Source: an uncultured bacterium (GTDB taxonomy: Bacteria; Cyanobacteriota; Vampirovibrionia; Gastranaerophilales; Gastranaerophilaceae). Taken from it: a DNA stretch of 64,000 nucleotides. The notes beneath the pieces were generated by a model. It was not told the DNA's origin. It made no database searches and saw nothing but the letters and a program-made list of their open reading frames with translations. The DNA lies in contig CADCKD010000001.1 in assembly GCA_902801985.1 (NCBI GenBank), forward strand, positions 62,001 to 126,000, in the 5' to 3' direction. Of the stretch, positions 39,003 through 47,322 are shown piece after piece; position 1 is the stretch's first letter, and every line of letters starts with the position of its first letter. Position numbers and translations under genes: made by a program.

Positions 39003-39287
39003 ATGATTACAAAGAAAGAACTGACAAAAGAAATTGCTAATAGGGCTGGTATTACTCATAAGGAAGCTATGAGAATCTTTGATATTGTTCAAGAAACTTT
39101 TTATGAAGCTCTTGAAACACAGGATGATGTTAAGCTTTTTGATGGTGTTGTTTTTTCTGTAAAGGACACCGCACCTAGAACAGGTAGAAATCCTATGACT
39201 GGAGAAGCTATTGATATTCCTGCTAAGAAGAAAGCTTCTGTTCGTTTTGGTAAGGCAGTTAAAGATATTCTTGCCAACATGAAGTAA
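39003..39287 (+). CDS. HU-like DNA-binding protein
   Basis: 94 aa, standard HU/IHF size. Helical dimerisation part (T-K-K-E-L-T-K-E-I-A, E-A-M-R-I-F-D-I-V) then the beta arm with G-R-N-P-M-T-G-E-A-I-D-I-P-A-K-K and the closing V-R-F-G-K-A-V-K-D-I. Bends and compacts DNA, likely in replication or packaging of phage DNA. Isolated transcription unit: own promoter and terminator. Confidence 0.93.
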   Translation: MITKKELTKEIANRAGITHKEAMRIFDIVQETFYEALETQDDVKLFDGVVFSVKDTAPRTGRNPMTGEAIDIPAKKKASVRFGKAVKDILANMK

Positions 39288-39320
39288 TATTAAAAATTGA
39301 ATATAGATAATTAGCGAGTT

Positions 39321-39352
39321 ATCCCTGTCATGTTTAATTGCATGATGGGGAT
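39321..39352 (+). terminator. terminator after the HU gene
   Basis: ATCCC-TG-TCATG pairs with CATGA-TG-GGGAT (10 bp plus a symmetric internal mismatch) around TTTAATTG, followed by TTTCTTATATTTA. Confidence 0.68.
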
Positions 39353-39396
39353 TTCTTATATTTATATTTAAGCTCTATTTTTTATTTATAAAAAGA

Positions 39397-39792
39397 ATGG
39401 AGAATAATATGTATATAGAATTCAATTCTAATCCTGAAAATAAATTAGTTGGTGATTGTATTGTTAGAGCAATATCAAAAGTTACCAATCAAGACTGGGA
39501 AAAGACATATATGGAAGTATGTGTTCAAGGTTTTATGATGCATGATATGCCCTCTTCAAATAGTGTTTGGGGAGGTTATTTATTTACTAAAGGTTTTAGA
39601 AGATATATTATTCCCGATACTTATCCTCAAAGATATACTGTAAAACAATTTTGTAAAGATTATCCTAAAGGATTATATTTGTTGGCTACAGACCAACATG
39701 TAATTGCGGTTGAAGATGGTAATTATTATGATACATGGGATTCAGGAAATGATTTCCCACTTTATTATTGGAGAAAGGAAATTAGCAAATAA
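39397..39792 (+). CDS. papain-fold-like phage protein
   Basis: 131 aa. G-D-C-I-V-R-A-I-S-K-V-T near residue 19 and D-Q-H-V-I-A-V-E-D-G-N-Y-Y-D-T-W-D near residue 103 give the Cys...His...Asp order and spacing of a small papain-like fold. Proteins with this 'D-C-x-x-R-A...H-x-x-A-V-x-D-G-x-x-x-D-T-W' signature are common next to phage structural genes. Peptidase activity is inferred, not shown. RBS AATGGAGAATAAT overlaps the ATG choice; an internal ATG four codons in is possible. Confidence 0.75.
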   Translation: MENNMYIEFNSNPENKLVGDCIVRAISKVTNQDWEKTYMEVCVQGFMMHDMPSSNSVWGGYLFTKGFRRYIIPDTYPQRYTVKQFCKDYPKGLYLLATDQHVIAVEDGNYYDTWDSGNDFPLYYWRKEISK

Positions 39793-40244
39793 TGGATACA
39801 GCTTCAAATAATATAAATCAAACTCAATTCAATCAAAATAATTCATATAACACTGGAATTAATAATATAAGTTCTAATTATCAAGGAACTGGTATTAATA
39901 ACAATTATATGAATGGAGGAAAGAATATAACACCACAACCAAATAATAATTTGATTCAACCAAATCCTCCTCAATTCATACCGCAAAATACAAATCAAAC
40001 TTTTTGGAATGGCAATTATAATATGCCGATACAAAATACTCAACAAATTTCTACTCAGCCAAATATTCAAAATCAAAATGAAAATGAATTTATTTTATTA
40101 GATGGTTCTGCCCCTAATAAAAAAAGAAAATATGTATTCGTAGAAGAGATAGATATTACTCAACCTGTCTTTTCTTTAGAAGATATAAGAAAAATAGTTT
40201 CTGATGAATTTGATAGACGATTTGGAGAGGAGGAAAAGAGTTGA
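39792..40244 (+). CDS. Asn/Gln-rich low-complexity protein
   Basis: 150 aa. Residues 1-98 are nearly all Asn, Gln, Ile, Pro and Thr without folded-domain character; the C-terminal 45 residues are structured (K-K-R-K-Y-V-F-V-E-E and a charged helix R-K-I-V-S-D-E-F-D-R-R-F). It resembles a disordered spacer or virion-associated protein. Start shares bases with the previous stop. Confidence 0.74.
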   Translation: MDTASNNINQTQFNQNNSYNTGINNISSNYQGTGINNNYMNGGKNITPQPNNNLIQPNPPQFIPQNTNQTFWNGNYNMPIQNTQQISTQPNIQNQNENEFILLDGSAPNKKRKYVFVEEIDITQPVFSLEDIRKIVSDEFDRRFGEEEKS

Positions 40245-40474
40245 TAAATAATCTAAACAATCCATTAATGAATATGCAGTATATTATGTCTGAATATAAT
40301 AATTTTTTACAAAACCCTGTTCAGTGGTTAACGCAACATAATGTTCCGAATCCACAACAAGCTATACAAAATCCCCAAGTAACAATGCAAGGGGTAATGA
40401 ACAATAATGTGAATAATCAACAATTTAATCAGATTATGTCATTAGCTCAAATGATACGGGGAATATCAAAATAA
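40241..40474 (+). CDS. Asn/Gln-rich small protein
   Basis: 77 aa, TTG start at 40241 behind GGAGAGGAGGAAAAGAG, overlapping the previous stop. Asn/Gln/Met/Pro-rich with a C-terminal helix (I-M-S-L-A-Q-M-I-R-G-I). Same composition as its neighbour; perhaps a pair of virion accessory proteins. Confidence 0.7.
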   Translation: MINNLNNPLMNMQYIMSEYNNFLQNPVQWLTQHNVPNPQQAIQNPQVTMQGVMNNNVNNQQFNQIMSLAQMIRGISK

Positions 40475-40519
40475 TAACGGTACTAACACTTTGCAAAGTT
40501 TATGTATAGTAACTCGTTA
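40475..40519 (+). other. long imperfect hairpin
   Basis: TAACGGTACTA and TAGTAACTCGTTA flank a perfect 12-bp palindrome (ACTTTGCAAAGT), so the whole 45 nt can fold as one arm. It begins right after a stop codon and precedes the 40555 gene leader. There is no T-run; RNA processing, mRNA stabilisation or an operator are possible. Confidence 0.5.
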
Positions 40520-40554
40520 ATATTATATTTAGTTTTAAAGGAAGGTAATAATTT

Positions 40555-41334
40555 ATGGGATTAACAGATGGTAACAATGGTGGGCTTAGTGCAGCAGATG
40601 TTGCTGCTGTAACTGGTAACAATAATGGTTTTGGTGGATGGGGTGATGGCTCTTTTTGGATTATCGTTCTTTTCCTGTTTGCTTTGATGGGGAATGGTTG
40701 GGGCAATGGATTTGGCAACGGTAATGGCAGTGCTATGCCTTATGTAGTTAATAATGATGTTCAAAGAGGATTTGACCAATCTGCAATCATGAATGGCATT
40801 ACAGGACTTAGTGGAACTATGACTAATGGCTTTGCTAATGCTGAAATCTCTCGTTGTAATGGTCAAACCAATATTCTGCAAACTTTAGCTGGAAATCAAA
40901 TGGCAAACATGCAGAGTTTTTATGACATGACATCATCTTTCCAAAATTGTTGTTGTGAAAATAGGCTTGCAGTAGCTGAAACTAAACAACTTATTTCTGC
41001 TGAGGCTGCTGCTACTAGAGCCAATACAGATGCAAAAGTACAAGCTGTAATGGATAAGCTTTGTCAGCTTGAGATGGATGGTATTAAACAGAACTATGAA
41101 AATAGAATCGGCAATATGCAGAATGAGATTGATTCTCTTCGTGCTGCCATCAATAGTGCTAATGGTGTAGCTTCTCAAAATGCGCAGACTGCCGCTATTA
41201 TTGCTAATAATGAAGCTCAGACAGTAGCTCTTGAAAGATATCTCGCTCCTACTCCTATGCCAGCTTACATTGTAAGTAATCCAAATTGTTGTAATCAAAA
41301 TGGTTACTCATTTGGTTGCGGATGTAATGCATAA
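40555..41334 (+). CDS. conserved virion-region protein (CCCENR type)
   Basis: 259 aa. A Gly/Asn/Trp-rich hydrophobic head (F-W-I-I-V-L-F-L-F-A-L-M-G-N-G-W-G) precedes a region of helices with N-C-C-C-E-N-R-L-A-V and a coiled coil (residues 130-215), ending in Cys-rich P-N-C-C-N-Q and G-C-G-C-N-A. This family recurs just before the head genes of clostridial gut phages, always with the next two proteins. Likely structural or membrane-active; not characterised. RBS AAAGGAAGGTAATAATTT. Confidence 0.83.
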   Translation: MGLTDGNNGGLSAADVAAVTGNNNGFGGWGDGSFWIIVLFLFALMGNGWGNGFGNGNGSAMPYVVNNDVQRGFDQSAIMNGITGLSGTMTNGFANAEISRCNGQTNILQTLAGNQMANMQSFYDMTSSFQNCCCENRLAVAETKQLISAEAAATRANTDAKVQAVMDKLCQLEMDGIKQNYENRIGNMQNEIDSLRAAINSANGVASQNAQTAAIIANNEAQTVALERYLAPTPMPAYIVSNPNCCNQNGYSFGCGCNA

Positions 41335-41348
41335 TTGGGGGTGATATT

Positions 41349-41780
41349 ATGGCTGAGTATGTATACAATCAAGTTCAGGAAGTTGAAGCTGGACAAAATG
41401 TATTACTTCAAGATTCTATTCCTTGCAATCGTGGTTATGTGATTCATAGGAATGGTTCTGGCATCCTTACTCTCAGAGGTATCGTTAATAACCCTTGTGC
41501 CAAATTTGCAAGATATAAAGTTGAATTTAATGGCAATATTGCCGTACCAACAGATGGAACAGCTGGTGAGATAAGTCTTGCTCTTGCCATTGATGGTGAG
41601 CCAATTCAAACGAGTCGTGCTCGTGTAACTCCAACAGTTACGAATGCTTATTTTAATATAACTAGTGTAGCGAATATCACAGTTCCTGCTGGTTGTTGTC
41701 TTACTATCTCTATTGAAAATACAAGTGGTGTTTCTATAAATGTTCAGAATTCTAATCTGACTGTTGATAGAACAGCTTAA
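41349..41780 (+). CDS. virion decoration-like beta-sandwich protein
   Basis: 143 aa. Alternating strands (V-L-L-Q-D-S-I-P-C-N-R-G-Y-V-I-H-R, I-L-T-L-R-G-I-V, L-A-L-A-I-D-G-E-P) ending S-I-N-V-Q-N-S-N-L-T-V. A jelly-roll type beta-sandwich is predicted. The family is very common in Firmicute gut phages and may decorate capsids or form trimeric knobs; function is inferred from composition and position. Confidence 0.82.
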   Translation: MAEYVYNQVQEVEAGQNVLLQDSIPCNRGYVIHRNGSGILTLRGIVNNPCAKFARYKVEFNGNIAVPTDGTAGEISLALAIDGEPIQTSRARVTPTVTNAYFNITSVANITVPAGCCLTISIENTSGVSINVQNSNLTVDRTA

Positions 41781-41798
41781 AGAAAGGAGGTAGCAGAC

Positions 41799-42212
41799 AT
41801 GAAAGAATTAGATTGTTTAAAAGAGATGCTTTGTGATGAAGTAAGAAAAATAAACTCTCAAGGAGAACTTAATCCTACTACTCTTGGAATCGCAGATACT
41901 GTTGTTGATATTATTAAAGACATTATGGATATTCGTGAGAAAGAGGAACGTATGGGATATAATGATGAAAGTTCTTATAAGAATGGATATGATAATTCTT
42001 ATAATCGTATGAATCCTTCTTATAATCATTATGATAATAATTTCGGTTCTTATAATAATCGTAATCATGGAATGAATTATGGTTATGATAATGGATATAG
42101 CAGACATACAGCTACTGACCAGATGATTAATAAACTTGAGATGATGATGCAAGATGCTTCTCCGAAAGACAAAGCAACAATTCAACATTGTATTGAAGAA
42201 CTTAAAAATTGA
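41799..42212 (+). CDS. conserved phage protein (MKELDCLKEML type)
   Basis: 137 aa. Helical head MKELDCLKEMLCDEVRKINS, a low-complexity Tyr/Asn/Gly-rich middle (residues 52-98) and a C-terminal helix pair that begins H-T-A-T-D-Q-M-I-N-K-L and ends I-E-E-L-K-N. It pairs with the two upstream proteins as a conserved three-gene cluster in gut phages. Possibly a scaffold or tether; unknown. RBS AAAGGAGGTAGCAGAC. Confidence 0.8.
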   Translation: MKELDCLKEMLCDEVRKINSQGELNPTTLGIADTVVDIIKDIMDIREKEERMGYNDESSYKNGYDNSYNRMNPSYNHYDNNFGSYNNRNHGMNYGYDNGYSRHTATDQMINKLEMMMQDASPKDKATIQHCIEELKN

Positions 42213-42221
42213 TAAAATATT

Positions 42222-42256
42222 ATGGGAGATAAGAATCGTCTTATCTCCCATTTTTT
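42222..42256 (+). terminator. rho-independent terminator
   Basis: Perfect 13-bp stem ATGGGAGATAAGA/TCTTATCTCCCAT, ATCG loop, then six T. Ends the 40.5-42.2 kb virion-region transcript, just before the first tRNA. Confidence 0.88.
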
Positions 42257-42268
42257 AATATAAGGATT

Positions 42269-42343
42269 GGTTTGTTAGCTCAGTTCGGCAGAGCGTCCAA
42301 TTATTTAAATTGGATGTCGGAAGTTCAAATCTTTCACAAACCG
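42269..42343 (+). tRNA. tRNA, atypical anticodon loop (probably Lys-TTT)
   Basis: 75 nt. Acceptor GGTTTGT/ACAAACC, D-arm GCTC-AGTTCGGCA-GAGC, T-arm GGAAG-TTCAAAT-CTTTC all pair well. The anticodon arm TCCAA/TTGGA encloses a 9-nt loop TTATTTAAA, or a 7-nt loop TATTTAA if shifted by one pair; in the latter the central triplet is TTT but the usual U33 is A. No CCA is encoded. Lys is the best reading, with Asn (ATT) possible. Confidence 0.72.
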
Positions 42344-42345
42344 TC

Positions 42346-42430
42346 TACGCCTATCGGCGTATCATTCCTCATTGAGGGATTAAAATTGATTATTGTAAAG
42401 GGGTTAAAAAGGTAAAATCTTTTTAATCCC
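42346..42430 (+). other. three hairpins downstream of the tRNA
   Basis: TACGCC-TATC-GGCGTA (42346-42361), CCTCATTGAGG (42367-42377) and GGGGTTAAAAAG/CTTTTTAATCCC (42400-42430). Together they could process the tRNA 3' end and stop or attenuate read-through before the ClpP-like gene; the last resembles a terminator but lacks a long T-run. Confidence 0.5.
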
Positions 42431-42465
42431 ATTATTTAAATAAAGGATTAAAAGGAGAATAAAAT

Positions 42466-43077
42466 ATGGATTTAAAATCAATTCTTGATACAACAAATGA
42501 TAATACTCTTTTTGATGAAGTAATTAGAGAATATTATAATAATAGAATTCTTATTTTAAATGATGAAATTAATGAGAATTTAATTGAAGATTGTATTATT
42601 TATATTCTTAAATGGAATCAGGCTGATAAAGGATTATCTTCTAAAGATAGAAAACCTATTACAATTTATATTAATAGCGGTGGTGGAGATAGTATTATTG
42701 CTATGCAATTGGTTGATGTTATAAAAGCATCTATAACTCCAATTAAAGTATTAGGTATGTCTTTAGTGGCAAGTGCTGCTTTTCATATTTTTATAGCAGG
42801 ACACGAAAGAGTTTGTTTTGATAATACAATATTCTTAATGCATGATGGAGATGTGACTATTAGTAATAGTACAAGTAAAGCAAAAGATACTATGAAGTTT
42901 ATAGAAGAACTTGATGCTCGTTATAAGAATCATGTTCTTTCTTCTACTAATATGACTGAAGAATTTTATGATGACCATTATGATATTGAGTTTTTCTTTT
43001 TTGGAAATAAAGCAAAAGAATATGGTGTTGTAGATAAAATAATTGGAGAAGATTGTACTATGGACTATATATATTAA
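42466..43077 (+). CDS. ClpP-like serine protease
   Basis: 203 aa, the usual ClpP length. I-Y-I-N-S-G-G-G-D (67-75), nucleophile S103 in L-V-A-S-A-A-F, H126 in F-L-M-H-D-G-D, and an Asp near D173 before A-K-E-Y-G-V-V-D complete the triad. It may mature the procapsid or degrade host protein. Because a separate protease-type domain lies at 49091, this is more likely an accessory protease. No ClpX-type partner is present. RBS AAAAGGAGAATAAAAT. Confidence 0.87.
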   Translation: MDLKSILDTTNDNTLFDEVIREYYNNRILILNDEINENLIEDCIIYILKWNQADKGLSSKDRKPITIYINSGGGDSIIAMQLVDVIKASITPIKVLGMSLVASAAFHIFIAGHERVCFDNTIFLMHDGDVTISNSTSKAKDTMKFIEELDARYKNHVLSSTNMTEEFYDDHYDIEFFFFGNKAKEYGVVDKIIGEDCTMDYIY

Positions 43078-43089
43078 TGGGGGATAAAT

Positions 43090-44301
43090 ATGGAATACAA
43101 TCGATTAAATAATGAATCTGATAAAGATTTAATTAATCGCATTTGTTCTGAAAAAGATAATATAGGTAGTTGGCAAGATGTAGCGAATATAATTAATAAT
43201 ATATTAGGAACAGCTTTTACTGAATCTAAGTATAGGAAAAATTTTAAGTTGTATTCTGAAGGTTACAATGATAGCCAAGCTAAAGCTATTGAAGAACATA
43301 ATGCAGAATTGGAAAACAAACTCAAAGAAATAAAAAAAGAACGTATTAAATTACAAACATTAAATGTTGAAAGAAATAGATTGGATAGAATCGAAGCAAG
43401 AAAAGAATTGTATTATGAGCAGATAGGTAATATGATTACCGCTCTTTCATCTCCAATATTTGATGTTGAATATGATTCTGAAATTGCTGATATAGAAAAT
43501 AGTGCTGAGGAATCTTATCTTTTAACTATTGCAGATATTCATTCTGGAGCTACATTTAAAACAGAATATAATGAATATTCACCTGAAATTATGATTGAAC
43601 GATTTGAATATTTAACTGAAAGAATTATTAATTTTATTAAAAAACATAATTGCAAAGTTCTTTATATAGTTGGATTAGGAGATTTTATTCAAGGTTGTAT
43701 TCATATGAATGATTTAAAAATTAATGATTCTACAGTTGTAAAAGCTACCGTACAAGTTAGTCAAGTAATGGCTCAATTTTTAAATAATATTTCCAAATAT
43801 GCACATATTAATTATTATCATATTATATCTTCAAATCATTCTCAAATGAGATATCTTGGTACAAAAGCAAGTGAACTTATGGGCGAAGATATGGAATATA
43901 TTATTGGGCATTATATTAAAGATAGTCTAAGTAATAATAAAAATGTGAATGTATATGTTGATGAAGAAGCCGCTGATTATAAAGAAATAGAAATTTTAAA
44001 TTATAGAATAATCGCTATGCATGGTCATCAAGTAAAAGATATTAATACTATATTAAATAATCTTTCTTCTAAAAAAAATAGGATGGTTGATTATATAATA
44101 TTAGGGCATCAACATAACCATAAAGTTATTACTGGCAATGATGGATGCACATATGATACAGAAGTATTGGTGAGTCCTTCGTTTATAGGGAGCGACCCTT
44201 TTGCCGATTCAATTATGAAAGGAAGCAAAGCTGCTGTAATGATTTATGGTTTTCATGAATATGAAGGACATAATGAAACTTATAAATTTATTTTAAATTA
44301 A
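43090..44301 (+). CDS. calcineurin-like metallophosphoesterase
   Basis: 403 aa. A helical and coiled-coil head (residues 60-115) precedes the phosphoesterase core: D149-x-H151 (I-A-D-I-H-S-G), G-D198 (G-L-G-D-F-I-Q-G), N249-H250 (S-N-H-S-Q), M-H-G-H-Q and G-H-Q-H-N-H. All dimetal ligands are present. Phages often carry such enzymes before the terminase; roles include DNA end processing or phosphodiester repair. The substrate is not defined by sequence. Confidence 0.87.
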   Translation: MEYNRLNNESDKDLINRICSEKDNIGSWQDVANIINNILGTAFTESKYRKNFKLYSEGYNDSQAKAIEEHNAELENKLKEIKKERIKLQTLNVERNRLDRIEARKELYYEQIGNMITALSSPIFDVEYDSEIADIENSAEESYLLTIADIHSGATFKTEYNEYSPEIMIERFEYLTERIINFIKKHNCKVLYIVGLGDFIQGCIHMNDLKINDSTVVKATVQVSQVMAQFLNNISKYAHINYYHIISSNHSQMRYLGTKASELMGEDMEYIIGHYIKDSLSNNKNVNVYVDEEAADYKEIEILNYRIIAMHGHQVKDINTILNNLSSKKNRMVDYIILGHQHNHKVITGNDGCTYDTEVLVSPSFIGSDPFADSIMKGSKAAVMIYGFHEYEGHNETYKFILN

Positions 44302-44335
44302 ATTCGGGTTGCTTCGAATTAAATTATATGGAATC

Positions 44336-44374
44336 AGAAAGTGCAAATGGCGTATTCTGCCGTTTGCACTTTCT
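44336..44374 (+). terminator. 16-bp hairpin before tRNA-Thr
   Basis: AGAAAGTGCAAATGGC and GCCGTTTGCACTTTCT pair at 15 positions plus one wobble around GTATTCT. It is very stable but lacks a clean T-run. It lies between the phosphoesterase stop and tRNA-Thr, so it may terminate or serve as an RNase III processing site. Confidence 0.65.
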
Positions 44375-44385
44375 AATACACATAC

Positions 44386-44458
44386 GCTCTTATAGCACAA
44401 TAGGTAGTGCAATTGATTTGTAATCAATAGGTTGGCAGTTCAAGTCTGTCTGGGAGCT
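44386..44458 (+). tRNA. tRNA-Thr (TGT)
   Basis: 73 nt. Acceptor GCTCTTA/TGGGAGC with two G-U pairs, D-arm GCAC/GTGC, anticodon stem ATTGA/TCAAT with loop TTTGTAA (U33 present, anticodon TGT), T-arm GGCAG-TTCAAGT-CTGTC. No encoded CCA. It reads ACA and fits the A/T-rich codon use of the phage. Confidence 0.9.
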
Positions 44459-44494
44459 TTAAAATAAAATGATTAAAAGGAGGAAGTGAATTAT

Positions 44495-45562
44495 ATGGCT
44501 TTTATGAAACAAGCTAAGACTGAAGACGAAATAAAAAAAATGACCGTAAAGCAAGTTAAAGAAGCATATAATACACTTGCTGCTGATTATAATCATTTAA
44601 TTGAATTTGATTATTATTATTGTCATTGTTGCAATACATTTCAGTCTAAAAGTAATTTTTATCAAAGTAAAACGAATGCTAGTGGTTATTTTCATATGTG
44701 TAAAAAATGCACATTAAAAGCTGCTACTGATTATAATAAAAAAGATAATACTTATAAAGATAATAGAGAAAAGACAATAAATGTTTTAAGAATGATGGAT
44801 AAACCTTTTGATGATTCTTTATATAATAATCTTTTACGAGCTGTGAAAGCAGATGTAGGAGAAAGAAGTATAGAAACAGCTTGGCAAAAAATGATTGTTG
44901 CATTATCTTCTCTTCCACAATATAAAGATATGACATTTGCTAATTCTGATTTTGGTACTCATACAGAATCTATAGATGATGATAATGATGAAGAGATTAA
45001 AGAACTTATTAAAACTGGTAGAAAAAGATTTGGTAAATATCCATCTGAAGAATTATATTTTCTTGAAAAAGAATATGAAGATTGGGTAACTAGATATCCA
45101 TGTGATAATAAAGCTCAAGAAGAATTATTCAAACGTGTCTGTTTTAAACAGTTGGAAATAGATAGAGCTACAAAAGCTAATAGAGATACAAAAGATTTAG
45201 ATAAATCTTTACAAGATTTATTAGGTTCTTTGGGTATTAAACCTAATCAAAATAGCGGAGATAGTTTAGTTAATCAATTGTCATTTGACCAAATGATTGA
45301 AAAATGGGAAGAAGAAAAACCTATTCCCGAACCTGAAGGTGTTTTTAAAGATATTGATAAAATAGGAATGCTTATTGATGTCTTCTTTAGAGGACATATG
45401 GCTAAAATGATGGATATTAAAACTTGTTTTTCAACCATTTATGAAAAATTTATGTCTAAATATACAGTTACGAAACCTCAATATGATGAAGGAGAAGATA
45501 GTGAAACTCTGTTTAATAAAATATTTGGAGCAGAGGCAGACCGTGAATTAAATGATAGTTGA
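44495..45562 (+). CDS. terminase small-subunit-like protein with zinc finger
   Basis: 355 aa, larger than classic small terminases. A zinc knuckle near the N-terminus (C-H-C-C-N...C-K-K-C) is followed by a helical domain (residues 80-130), an acidic linker and a C-terminal helical part. The position directly before the large terminase and the 11-nt overlap support assignment to DNA recognition for packaging. ATG at 44495 preferred: AAAAGGAGGAAGTG precedes it. Confidence 0.7.
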   Translation: MAFMKQAKTEDEIKKMTVKQVKEAYNTLAADYNHLIEFDYYYCHCCNTFQSKSNFYQSKTNASGYFHMCKKCTLKAATDYNKKDNTYKDNREKTINVLRMMDKPFDDSLYNNLLRAVKADVGERSIETAWQKMIVALSSLPQYKDMTFANSDFGTHTESIDDDNDEEIKELIKTGRKRFGKYPSEELYFLEKEYEDWVTRYPCDNKAQEELFKRVCFKQLEIDRATKANRDTKDLDKSLQDLLGSLGIKPNQNSGDSLVNQLSFDQMIEKWEEEKPIPEPEGVFKDIDKIGMLIDVFFRGHMAKMMDIKTCFSTIYEKFMSKYTVTKPQYDEGEDSETLFNKIFGAEADRELNDS

Positions 45563-47312
45563 GAATAAAAGAAATATAAAAGAAATTGAACAAGAAAAGT
45601 CTCAAAAAATATTGGAGACTGTTGCTTGGAGGACTGGATATTATCGTGCCAATCCTCAACGGTTTTGTAAAGATATATTAAACATTACTCTTAAATGGTT
45701 TCAAGTAATATTATTATGGGCAATGATGCATAATAATTTTTTTATGTATTTAGCCGCAAGAGGTCAAGGAAAAACATTTTTAACTGCAATATTTCTTGTT
45801 TGTAGATGTATGTTATATCCTAATAGTAAAATTATAGTTACATCAGCTACATTAAAACAAGCAAATGAAGTTCTTCTTAAAATTCAAGATGAAATATATC
45901 CTTACTCTCCTATTTTACAATCGTGTATAAAAGAAATGAAAATAGGTCAAAATGATGCAACTATATTATTTAAAGGAGGGTCTTGGATAAAAACAAGAAC
46001 AAGTACTGAGAATTCTCGTTCAGCAAGAGCAAATATAATTGTAGTTGACGAATTTAGAATGGTAGATAAAAAAATTCTAGATAGTGTTATTAGAGAATTT
46101 TTAAAAGCTCCTAGACACCCTAAATACTTAGATAAGCCAGAATATGCTCATTTGACAGAACGAAATAAAGAATTATATTTGTCTTCTGCTTATTTTAAAA
46201 GTTCATGGGCATATACAAAGGCAATATCATATACTCAAGATTTTTTTAATGATAAAAAGAAATACTTTATTTGTGGTTTACCATATCAGTTATCTATTAG
46301 AGAAAATCTTTTAGATAGAGGACAAGTTGAAGACCAAATGGGAGAAGCAGATTTCAATGAAATTGCTTTTTCTATGGAAGATGAGTGTTTATGGTACGGA
46401 GACACGGAAGGGGGTTTATTTAAATTTGATTCTTTAAATAAAATTAGAAGAATTAAACATTGTCTTTATCCTTTAGAATATTATAATGAAAAATTTCCTG
46501 TACCAAAACCTCCTGCAAATGGTAGGAGAATTATGTCTGTAGATATAGCTCTTATGGCTTCTACTAATAAAAAAAAGAACGATGCTTCTTCTATTTATAT
46601 AAATGATGCAATTCAAAGTACAAATACAACTTATCAATCTAATATTATATTTGGTCAAAATTTTGAAGGATTAACAACTGATGAGCTAGGTATTATTGTA
46701 ATGAGATATTTTTATAAATATAAATGTACGGATTTGGTAATTGACACAAACGGAGTTGGATTAGGTATAGCAGATTTTATTGCAAAAGACCAATATGACC
46801 CAGAAACTGGAGAAGTATATGGTGCATTATGTTGTTGTAATAATGATGAAATGGCTGCTAGATGTAAAGTTCCTAATGCTTTAAAAGTAGTTTGGTCTGT
46901 TAAAGCAACTGCTGATTTTAATAATACAATTTGTATATTATTAAGAAATGCTATTAATAATGGAAGAATTAATTTTTTAGTCTCTGAACAAAATGCGGAT
47001 GAAGCAATTGCTGAAGAATATAAACCATTTAAAAAAATGACTCCTATGGAGCAGGCTAAAATGAAAATGTCATATGCTCAATGTACAATGGGAGTATATG
47101 AATTAGTTAAACTGAAATATTATATTAAAAATAATAAAATAACTGTGTATGAACCATCGGGATGTAGGAAGGATAGATACTCTTCTATCGCTTACAACTA
47201 CTGGTGTGCTTCACAGTTAGAACTAAGATTACGTCCTCATAATCAAGATACTGAATCTTTGGTAAAAAGATTGACAATTAAAAAAGGGCGTTTGCATACA
47301 AATACGTTATAG
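45552..47312 (+). CDS. terL: terminase large subunit
   Basis: 586 aa. Walker A A-R-G-Q-G-K-T (69-75), Walker B V-V-D-E-F (164-168) and the coupling S-A-T segment (98-100) form the ATPase; the C-terminal RNase H-type nuclease has M-S-V-D-I-A-L and V-I-D-T-N-G-V-G-L-G-I-A. It cuts the DNA concatemer and pumps it into the prohead. Overlaps the upstream gene; the portal gene follows at once. Confidence 0.93.
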   Translation: MIVENKRNIKEIEQEKSQKILETVAWRTGYYRANPQRFCKDILNITLKWFQVILLWAMMHNNFFMYLAARGQGKTFLTAIFLVCRCMLYPNSKIIVTSATLKQANEVLLKIQDEIYPYSPILQSCIKEMKIGQNDATILFKGGSWIKTRTSTENSRSARANIIVVDEFRMVDKKILDSVIREFLKAPRHPKYLDKPEYAHLTERNKELYLSSAYFKSSWAYTKAISYTQDFFNDKKKYFICGLPYQLSIRENLLDRGQVEDQMGEADFNEIAFSMEDECLWYGDTEGGLFKFDSLNKIRRIKHCLYPLEYYNEKFPVPKPPANGRRIMSVDIALMASTNKKKNDASSIYINDAIQSTNTTYQSNIIFGQNFEGLTTDELGIIVMRYFYKYKCTDLVIDTNGVGLGIADFIAKDQYDPETGEVYGALCCCNNDEMAARCKVPNALKVVWSVKATADFNNTICILLRNAINNGRINFLVSEQNADEAIAEEYKPFKKMTPMEQAKMKMSYAQCTMGVYELVKLKYYIKNNKITVYEPSGCRKDRYSSIAYNYWCASQLELRLRPHNQDTESLVKRLTIKKGRLHTNTL

Positions 47313-47322
47313 GAGGTGCGCT

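Noticed and set aside
41817-42251. 144-aa minus-strand frame over the 41799-42212 gene
   Set aside because: Shadow of a low-complexity plus-strand gene; composed of Ile/Ser repeats that mirror Tyr/Asn codons.
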